This document shows positions 1 through 11,000 of a stretch of 64,000 bases of DNA, piece by piece. The notes beneath the pieces were generated by a model that worked only from the letters and a program-made list of their open reading frames with translations, did no database searches and was not told the DNA's origin. Each line of letters starts with the position of its first letter. Within the stretch, counting starts at the first letter, position 1. The DNA lies in contig CM057157.1 in the NCBI GenBank assembly GCA_029962745.1, positions 22,376,088-22,440,087 of the forward strand, written 5' to 3'. A program made the translations under genes and the position numbers. Origin of the DNA: Echinometra lucunter (taxonomy: Eukaryota; Echinodermata; Echinoidea; Camarodonta; Echinometridae).

Positions 1-717
1 GATGTGTGTGCGTGTGTGTGTGCGTGTGAAAAGACTTGGTTTTAGCTTTGACTTAATGCCTGATATCTAATGGTAAGTCATTCCCACAGTTGGGGGGCTA
101 TTCAACGTAATATAATACCCATCACTAGAAATTGAATTAGTTGCTACGAAAACTGTGAAGTATGTAAAGAGGCAAGAGCGTCAGTATCTGACGGATACCG
201 GAGCTCTATAAGTATTGTTAATCATTATCATCATCATAAACATTTACCTCAGAAATCTTCATCGGATTTGTCATACATAAGGTTCGGAAAGGGTTCGGTA
301 AAAACATTATCAAGCTTTCGTTAGTTTTCGTGAGCTCGCGGTGCGCTCTTCAAACTATACCCCGCGTCGTAGATTTTGCTCCAGCTGATAAAGGGCTCTA
401 TGCAAGTCTGTTGTGCAACGGATCAAATCTTTGACTAACCTCACTATATGATTATTAGCCCAACACTTGTCCTGTTTGCAGTCTTTGTTTTTGTTATGTT
501 TCATTATGTTTTATGATACCGTTCCATTCTATATTACTGTTTTACATTGCGCTTCAACTGTTCCCCTTGTAAAGCAGTTTCTATGTACTGAAGAGACAAT
601 ACTGTAAAATAAAAAAAGAACGACAGACGTAAATAAAATTAGATAAGAGATAACATAGACATAGATAGATAAACCAAATGACCCTCCTGAATCAAGGGTA
701 TAAGCAATTTTTCTTAC
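1..717. other. Downstream part of SLC23 gene (intron), no exon seen
   Basis: Opens with a short GT/GC-rich simple repeat. The C-terminal exons of the SLC23 transporter should lie at or beyond this edge on the minus strand. I found no stretch here that continues its last visible exon in frame with proper splice sites. Confidence 0.5.
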
Positions 718-847
718 CGATGGAAACAGCTAGGATTCCACCAATAATTGGTTCAGGAATCGTGGCGAAGACAGCACCAAACTTGAGCAGGACACCCATC
801 ACCAGCAGGTAGGCAGACATTACCTGAATCACCCATAGACTGCTCAC
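718..847 (-). CDS. SLC23 exon 9
   Basis: 130 nt. Encodes [20 protein letters not shown] and [20 protein letters not shown], matching V-SRRV-Q...KF-ALF-TIP-PI-GG. Acceptor CATTAG, donor GTAAGAA, ending in phase 1, so at least one more exon lies to the left. Confidence 0.92.
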
Positions 848-3800
848 CTAATGATTGAACAGTAAGAGAAATATGATATATCCCTTTGTAACATTGTTCA
901 ATTTTCTTTTCTTTCATTTTTTTTCAAACCAAGCTGGATTCACCATATCATTACCCACAACAGCAAGACTAGCGGTCGGTACATGTATTGACGAGGACCA
1001 TTACCATGATTACCATGTATATTGTGTAGTTCTTTAAAAGAGGATAGGCGAACGGGAAGGGAAGACTCTGCGATGAATCCTACACACACCCCCTAATTAT
1101 TGACCTTTGTTAATCTGGCTGTATTTCATCCACACAATATGACCAGTTTACCCCCCCCCCCCCCCCCACCGCTGCCTGCCTCCCTCGTATATATCGAGTC
1201 TGATAATCGAACACATTAATAAAAAATGATAGGAAACACAATTACTAAGAACGACGTAAACAAAACAAAAAACAAAAATTTCAATCCCATCAAGCCTTTC
1301 CTTGCCCTCGTTGGACTCCCCTCTCCCCCCCCCCCCTCCTTCCCCCTCCCGATGACAGTGCATACTCAAAAACAAACTTTCACACAAAAATTCAAATATT
1401 AAACAAAACACAGAAAACAAACAACAAACAACAACAACAATAAGAAAGAAGAAACACGACAAACAAGCCTACTTTTGTTAATCCGATAATGCCTACGTTG
1501 CCGGAGTAAGAGGTCGAGTTGATGCCAGCTCCCCAGGCTCCTGCCAATATTCCCCCTAAGCCCTCGATGCCTATCCCCCTGTTCAGGGCGTGGTCTGGTG
1601 GGTTCGGGGCGCCGGACAGTTTAGCGCATGCGTAGTAGTCACCGATGGACTCCACGACGGAGGCGAGAACGGCAGCACTCATCCCAAACACACCGCCTGC
1701 AGAGATGGAAGGCGCGCCCCACTGTCCTATTCAAATGAAAGAGAAGGGTGAGTATTGAGAATTATTAGAGTATTTGTAACTTCTCTCATTATCCATTTTA
1801 GTCCTGAATGGAAGATCACAAACATAATTTTACATGAACATAATTACTGAAAAGTGTTTTTTTTTTCTTCTTCTTCTTCTTCTTCTTCTTCTGATAATGG
1901 CTTCATATTAAATGCCACAAGACGTGTATTCAGATAAATTGAAATCTGTTTTCAATGCTTCATATTTAAACATAGAAGTATCATTTAATAGCAGCGGGTG
2001 TTACATGTGACACCCCTCCACACTCCTCCCCTTCCAATTTATCGGCAAATCAAAACGGGTCATATCGCTTGCTGGACATTCTCAGCTAAACAATGCTAAC
2101 CTATCTGCCAGTTTAGGTACTGCATGAACTTCCCCTATCCATCACTTCTCCTCTCTGTCTCTCCCATATCAAAATTGTCGAGCGCCATCTCTGCTTTAAA
2201 CGATCCTAGCAGTTCTCTCACCTGGGTAAGGAAAGTAGAACCAAGGGGTGTTCGCCACGCCCTCGCTGTTGGCATCAGTGCGAACCCAATAATTCGGTGA
2301 ACTGGGATCATTGGGAAAGACGTCTGTGATAGTAAGAATAAAACAGAGGATCCACGAAATGACAGCGGCGAGGAAGACCTGTGTTACAAGGAGTAAAGAT
2401 GAGAACTTCATGTTGAAAAAAAAAAGAGAAATTAGTATTTGGACCAATTTAAAAAGGAAAAACCTTGAAAGATACCGACTCTTGCATATCTAGAGGTTTT
2501 CGCCACGCCCTCGCTGTGGACATCAGTACGAATCCAATAGTTTGGGCAGGCCCACGGTATGTCTGATATGTGGCCACGTATTATGTAATTGTATTAAGGA
2601 ACTATAATGCATAAATCGACATGAATTTATCGTTTTAGGCCCATTTCATACTTTGTCTAATTCAAGTTCTAGTAGAGCTATCACCACTGTCGTACTGGGG
2701 GGGGGGGGGTGTAATAAACATTTTTTCAATTATTGTTTGTATCTCTTTAAAATTATCACTGCATGCATCGAATTTCCTTCAATATCTAACCGACTGAACC
2801 CCTTTTTGTTCCGTTATTCTTCATCTTTCTTGAGATTCTTTTTTTTTTTTCTGTCAGCAGTTGGACCTTTTTTTACTTTGTGATAGCGTATCCCCAAATA
2901 TTGACTCATTACGCCACTTGGCCTATCGCCTTTATACATGCATCAAATGTGCCAAACTCTCAGATGAGATCATTAACTTATGGGACAAAAACTTGGACTT
3001 GGACATTACTATTTAACACAGTGGGTTGTTCATGTCATAGCTTAAAATGATACTAGTCAAATCGTCAAATCTGTTAGTTATAGCTCCATCTACGGCTGCG
3101 GTCGGACAAACCTGGGAGAATGCTTCGATCTTGTAACAGGTAGATATGATAATTCTAACTACGACGAAAGATTATGTACATTGTGTAATGAGAATAAGAT
3201 TGGTGATGAATTTCATGTCTTGTTTGAATGTAGCTTCTTCATTACTTAGAGGCAGAATTAGTTACCCAAATATTATTATGGATATCCAAATACTTCTAAA
3301 ATTGAAAGCTGCTTAATTGCAAAAATAAAGGAAAATTATTTAAACTGTGTAAGCTGATTGGTGCTATTAATGCTAAGTTCAGATCCTCAAAGCCACCCTA
3401 AGTTTTGTACCCCCCCCCATAATCCCCTTCCCACTCATACAATATTTTATCCCTCTTCCAACTTTAAATCATTTAAACCCTGTACATTACTATAAGTTTA
3501 TAAGGTCAGGACATTTGAAAGTCTGCATGAGTAACCATATTGTCTCTCATGCAGGTTGTTTATGCTGTAGGGCTTTACCTTGTGCTCAGTTTTATAATTG
3601 TTTTTCGTGATGCTAAATCACAGTCTATATCTCTAAAGTTTACATGTATGCTAAACTATTTCTAGTTCACATGTTTTATTAATTTGGTTCAAACTCAATT
3701 TTACCCCTTATGGAAGACCAGATTTTGAAGACCAAAGATATTTAAAGTTACTTGTATTTCAGTATTTGATAGCATACACATGTATTTTTGCGATATTCTT

Positions 3801-4959
3801 GCCAAGAAGCAGATCATTGAAATTATTTATTATGTATTGTAATTTTACTCATTGCTTTGTTGTTAATTATTATTGTAATATGTTTTGGGTTTTTTTTTAA
3901 TATGTATATACGTTATATTGTTCATTTTAAGCCTTTATTTGCCATCTGGGGCCAAAAGATGTTTTTTTTTTTGGTTTTCAATAAAAGTTCAAAGTTCAAA
4001 GTTCTAGAGATCGATGGGCAGATGGGAGAATGTCGAACCGGAGGCTAAAGCATGTTATATAAATGCTTATTATCATAATAATGTACATTTACGGAGCGCA
4101 TTACATAATTGCGCTTAGTTGATAATAAAAAAATACGTACTTAGTGTCATTCCATGACCTAATTACATAACCATGCAATTAAGTTTATCACTGAGTGCAG
4201 TTATCACTGACTAGTGGTGTAAAAAGAATTGTTTCAATTGTCAAAAAAGTGGCTGTATATTATCTAGACTCTAGAGTGAAAGTACCAAAGCGTTGGTGGC
4301 AGTTCAGTCAGATAATGCATATGGAAGGAATCTTGCATTACAGTGCAGGGGGGAAATGACTTGTGTCAAAATACATTACAAGCAAACTTAAGGAGTAGCA
4401 AATTTACCCCCCCCCCCCAACAAAAAAAGGGGGGCTCATGTGTGCCTACCGATATCTGACAGGAAAAATGGTGGGTCATTCAATTTGCGAGGGGCCACAT
4501 ACGTTTTCCTCCGATCTACAACTGAAGGCTGCATTAAAATCGACAAAGCATGATGACAAAATCAATATTTCAGTAGAATATTTCTCTGCCAGTATAATCA
4601 TATCACGTTTAGATTATGATGTTTAGTATTCTCAGATTCGGTAGTATATTTACTGCCAATATAAATCATTGAAAAGATTATGACATTGTTATAGTCGCAA
4701 GTTTCTACAGGTGACGCACAAATTGCCTTAGGTTGATTAGTTTTTTTACGTCGTAATTGCAAGATTTCATACTCACCGGAAACAGGCGAAAGAGAGGGTA
4801 CCTGAAGACATGACATCCATTACCTCTGCTGAATCCTAAGCAGGGTACGCTCAGACGATCAATGTATTGCGAGAAGAGAATGACTAAAATCATCGTGCTG
4901 TAATAATAATGATGATAATAATACATACCGTAGTAATGATGATGATAATAATAATGATG

Positions 4960-5026
<67 letters not shown>

Positions 5027-8000
5027 ATAATAATAATAATCTTGTTTACCCAGGGAAGCCTCATCAGCTTCAATGCTGTTCTTCCTGAGGGCCTAGCAAA
5101 TTATTATTACCCCAGCTACTGCTACTGCTACTGCTAGGTCCCCATTTACACATGGGTTGAGTGGGACAATTGTATGTAAAACAGCGAGAACCGAACCCAG
5201 GACCTCTCATATAAGAGTCGAGAGCCTTCACCAATAGACCACAGTGCTCCCATTGTACACATCAACAAGAAGAAAACAAAGTAATCAGTCAATCTTCTTA
5301 GCTCCGAAGGCGAAAAGGAAACTGGAAATTAACCTGTGGAATACACCTTCTAATTCTAAAGAAGACCACTCCATGCACTCCCCGAATATGACGGGGGTGC
5401 AGCTCTAGTAGTGGTAAGTTCAAATTCGTGGGGGTGCAGCCTCCTCAACCCCCCCCCCCTCCCTCCCACTAGGACGCCCATGCACCACTGTTTATCCGGG
5501 GTATCAAAATATCTGAGGGTAAGCAAGAATATCTTTGTGTGTAAATCTTTTATATTCCTTTGTCCCACAGTATCCTTTGCGAATGAATACATGGTATACA
5601 AAACCTCGAAATCAGCTCTTTTTATGCCAGCAGACAGCTCGACAATTTACGATTACAACTAATTACATTTTGATATGTACTAAGGCGAAATACTACTCAT
5701 ATGCTGGTGGGTTTTATTTTTCTGTTTTGTTTTTTATGTTAATCTTCGCAACATTTTTCTTCTATTGACTGGGTCAATGTCCATTCTTATCTGTAAGCAT
5801 GACCTGACGCCATACTTATCATTTTATTTGATCATTCACTTGCTGTAAAATATTATGAAATCAGTGGAAGCACGTGTACGAATCCAGTCTCCTTTACCAT
5901 GTTTAAATGGAGAGGAACAATCGCATTTTTAATCAAATAAAATTGTATATAGCTCTTTTTCCTTTCCGTAACTGAATTCCAGTGGCACTTGGATGCCACT
6001 GGTGCTGAGATGATTCAGCTTAACAAAATTCACAGTTTATTGATCCGAAAGTGTATCCGTAAGTTCGTGAAGGCGTGGGGAGGGGGGGCGAACCTCGGGT
6101 GAATGACAAAGAATACTTACAAAGTGGCTATTCCCCAGTGGACACTGCACTTTTCCGTGACAACTTTTGTCAGGGATAGCCCGATCAGACTAACAGTTGG
6201 TGCTATGGTTAGAGGTCCGATGTATTTCATCAGAATACTGATGACTCCACTAAACCCAAGGGCAATCTCGAACACGGAAGACACCAAAAGAGCCCCTTGA
6301 GCCTGAAAATCATTTTAAGAACTTATCAGTGAAAAGAAGATGATCATTCTTATAATGATGATGATGACGACGATGATGACGACGATGATGATAATGATGA
6401 TAATGATGGTGGTGGTGATGATGATGATGATGATGATGATGACAACGGTAATAATAACAGTAATAATGCCATCATCATGATCATAATAATGATTATAATA
6501 ATATAGAACGATAATGAATACTAACAAAGGAATGTAATAAATATTATACCCGGGTGTCCCAGAAAAAGCGGAACGGTGGGTTTTCGGTACTTTACCTTCG
6601 AAAAGTAGATAATCTTTTTAAATCAATGGGTAAAGCATCGCCTATGGAATAAAATGATACCAAGATCATTGAATTTGGTAAAGTAATTTGTATTCTATGC
6701 CTGTTTCCTAAAATACAGTCATTTTCAAATTTTTGACGACTGATGAGAGCAGCTTTGTGTCGGGATGGCCTTTCATAATACGATGTTTGAGGGAAGTCCA
6801 CTGATGCATGTCAGCAACAAAGCGTGCCATACAGATGCCAGATTGTAAATGATTCATGTGTTTAAAATATATATGTATAAAATCTATGTAATAATTGATT
6901 ATGTTGTATTGTGTTGAACATGTTGAACGCAGAAATAAATTTCAAACAAACAAACAAATATGAAAGGCCATTCCCGACACAATTCTGCTCTCCACTGTCG
7001 CGAAAAACATGCGAAAATCGAATATTACTGTATTTTAAAAATCGGGCATAGAAACAAAATTACTTCACCAAATTCAATGATCTCGGTATCATTCTCTTTG
7101 GTAGAAGATGCTTTACCTACTAAAGTAAAAAGATCTACCTTCTGAAGGTAAAGTAATTAAAAATCCATCGTTCCTCTTTTTCTGGGACACCCGGTACAGA
7201 TAACATTTATCAAAGGAGGATAATTTAGTCTTATTAAAAGCGTAATCTCATTTAAAAGGGTAGCCTCATCAAATCTAATAGTGCTTTTCCAGAGGGCTCT
7301 GCAAGTACACAACTCCAGGATTGGCATTATCAGGCTTATGTTTCTTACTTTTGGTTTGAGAGAGACAAATTTATCGATTGTTAATGTATGACCGGATCAA
7401 GGTAACAAATATTTGCACCACCCCTCCCAGTTCCCTATTTTGATATTTTAAAGCTTATAAAAGTGTTTGCGGAGAATGCTTCCATGTATCAGGCCTTTCC
7501 GAATTTTTCATCACCATATTTCCATCTCGTATACCCTGTTATGATTCTTTTCTTTCTTTGTATGGTTCAAATATAGATAACTTGTATCATGTTTTTATTG
7601 ATTTGTTATATGAAGAACGCGTGCCTTTCAATGAACTCACCCTTTTCAGATTCAATTTTTCTTTTCTTTTTGTGCTTAATGTTGGTACTAGAAAGAAAAT
7701 AGATATGAAATCTCCCGGTGATATTTGTAATATAAATCTTCATAGTTTTTATTATTGACCTGGCTGTTTGCCTGATAATAATTATTACAGTTTCAGTTTT
7801 ATTCTTCTTCGGTTAAAGTTGGATTTTAATCGGAAAGTTAAGAGATAAAATTAAAAACACCATAGTTTCTATACCTCTTGCATGCGGCTTTGAAACTCGG
7901 CATCTCGTTCAGCACTCGTAGAGTTGCTATCTGAATGAAAAAAAGATACCATTGATAAGAATGATCTATACAGGGTAAGTTTATTAATGGGCATTGTAGT

Positions 8001-11000
8001 ACTGAAATACACCCTGAACCTAATTGTTTCATTTTTCTTTTCATTTCAGTAAGAGTGAAACCTCTTCTAATGGTTTCATAATTATTTCATTAAAAATTTT
8101 CCTATACATCATTGCGCAGAACAAAATATTAAAAGCGTTGGAGGTTATATTAGCTTTCATTCTGATAAACTGAATGGAAAAAAAAAACGCCAGCAGAAAA
8201 TTAAACACGCCTTTTGATATTGAATAAATTTCTTCAAAAAAAGCATCAAGGCACACACACAAAGCAATCAGACCTTCGTTTATTTCACTGATGTATTGGT
8301 GTCAGTATATTATTTATACGCATTAAATCAAAATTACCCCCCCCCCCCCCCACCTCCAAAAAAAAATAATAATAATAATAATTATAATGATAATGATAAT
8401 ACTACTCCTACTACTACTAATAATAATAATGATAATGATAGTAAAACATGTGGCTCTTAAAAGCACCATTATACCATTAAGAACCCCTTTAACCTTCTTT
8501 ATACATACTGAAACTGTAAAGTTGAAGAGTATGGGTTTTTAACAGGAATAATTGCGCAATTTCATGAACAGTTTAAGTTTTTTTTATCTAATAGAAAGCA
8601 GCATCGTCCTTCTAAATTGCTCAAATGAGGAATTATATTGCTAATTATTTCTAATTCACTCTTTCAGATAGCATTACGAATTAAATATTTTTTTTAAAAA
8701 CAAAGAAAGTTGATTCGGTGCACGGAAATGGTCTTATTAGCACGATTATTTTCTGAATTTATTGCTTATCAGGCCAGTATACCATTCCCGTTGATTATTG
8801 AAAAACTGTCTTTCCCGTAGACTTTGCACAGGACCCACCAGTTTCCCGTTGGCAATTGGTTGAAAAGTGAAATATTTATAAATATGTGGATCTTCTCATG
8901 TTTTGATGTAAAATCCATACTGGCATTTAAGTATTGTATTCTTCTTTCCGAGCTGTCTTGTCCCTTTTCATTTCTGATTCATCTGTACAAGAATGTTACA
9001 TCACATCACAAGATTAACTCTTAAAGTGCTCTCATAAGTCACGCAATTATGGCTAAGAATAAAGTTATATCTTTGTATCCAAATCTCATGCTATAATGTT
9101 TAAATCAGGTTTAAAAGTAACCCCATGTATCTATGTCTGTATTCAGTGATTTTCATTCCTTATTCATTTCAATTAAGGCAAGACTTTTAGCGAGCTGCAT
9201 GTCAGTTTGGTGATTTCGAACCTTACAATACACACTTTTTAATATAACACATTAGGGGAATTATGATAATCTTAAATGGAAATCTTGGTTGTCCTTTTAG
9301 TCAGAGTAAGGGCAAAAAATTACTTGAAATCGTAGGCAATAGCAAATCCGCTATGACATCCCAACGCTTAGGAATTCAGGGAAGCTCGTAATAGCGCGAA
9401 ATATCGATTTTAGTAACCATACTAATATTCAGAACCTTGATCATGAAGGTTTTACATGTTTTCATGTTCATGTTACATGCAAAAACAATTTTGCGAAATC
9501 GGATTGCAGACAGATTGGATGACATGATGTGCGGTGGGCTTGAGTGATTCAACGTTAGTTCAAGGTCATTTCCAGCCTAAATTCCAGGGCGTTCATTTCC
9601 AACCACTAAAGTATGAGTCAAAGGCTGACGAGTCACTCCACACGAGACAGAGTTGAGGACGACTTTGAATTATAGTTCCGATATTAAACGTTTATGATTT
9701 TTGAAGAAGAAAAATCCAAACCTAGGGCCTATGTGTAACACAGTTATGGAATCCAAACTGTGAGTCACATCGCTGACGTTGGCATAATACGGGGGGGGGG
9801 GGGGGGGCGAGGGGACTGGAAAATAATTCATTCATGGGTCTTTATTTTATCTGGAAAAAAATCTTTGTCTGTTAATCATGCAGTAGCCTGCTGAAACAAT
9901 CTTATGACAACCGTACGAAACCTTGCTCGAAAACATATTGCTGGAAAGTATTATTCGAAATTATTGCAAAGATATGCAAAGACACAGGACTACAAACGTT
10001 GACAGAAACTCTGTATGTAGTTCAGTTGTTTGTTTGTTTGTTTGTTTTTCCTATCTTGCTCATTAATGGGGACCATTACTGGGGGGGGGTGTAACGTAAA
10101 AAAAATACAATCAATCTTATGATTGATATCAAACCATACTGAAGAGATACAATTGATTGTAAGATTGATTGTATCTCTTTATGTTACACTCTCCGGACTG
10201 ATATAAAATAACTTATTCACTCACATGTTTCATTACAGGCATGCAGTGGATTTAGAAAACTTTTATTTTTTTTTTTTTTGAAAGTTGAACATCGTGTGTT
10301 TTCACACACTGTGTTCGCTGCTAACACTGCTAACATATTCACAGTGTTCATCACGTTAGATAAGAAATAGTCTGACGTAACTTTGATTTCATTTCTTTAT
10401 CATTTTCACACTTTAATGCACTATTACATATTGTTATCAGAGTGTTTTAGTTTTCAGTTTCATATGCAGGCCCTCTGTCATACTGTATTAGCAGAGGTAG
10501 GAAAAACTTCGGAAAACTTTGGAAAACTCTTATTTTGTTTACGATGTAATCACCATACGCTCAAAATGTTGACACTGTTTTCACACTCCATTTGAATATT
10601 TCTTCACTGTTTTCTCATGATATCCTCAATGCGAAGTATTACGTTGTTTTCAGACAATTCATACTCTTTTCATTGTACCGAGTACATGTTTTTTTTTTTC
10701 TCTCACAGTGTTAAAAAACTTTCACGCTGTTCTTTACATTATATTTTTACTGTTTTAAAAATAATGTTCACACTCTTCTTACACTGTGTTTACACAGATT
10801 TCGCATTGTATTCACATTGTATTTGAACATGGTTCCTAACTTCACACTGATTCGAGTTCGTATTGCATTCATAATACATCTACAATAATTCCCCACTGTG
10901 TTCACACTGATTCACACTGTTCACAATTCATCCACAGTAAATTTCATCAGCGAGTATACACTGCGCACTCTATTCACTCCGTGCCCTTAAAGTTTCATCG

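Larger units (their letters stand above)
4898..6120. other. SLC23 intron 5
   Basis: Contains the microsatellite and SINE listed separately. From 5260 to 6110 I see only AT-rich intron sequence and a C-run near 5451-5465. Confidence 0.5.

Noticed and set aside
3857..4048. Small hydrophobic frame at the LINE tail
   Set aside because: AT-rich 3' UTR of the LINE remnant; no homology recognised.
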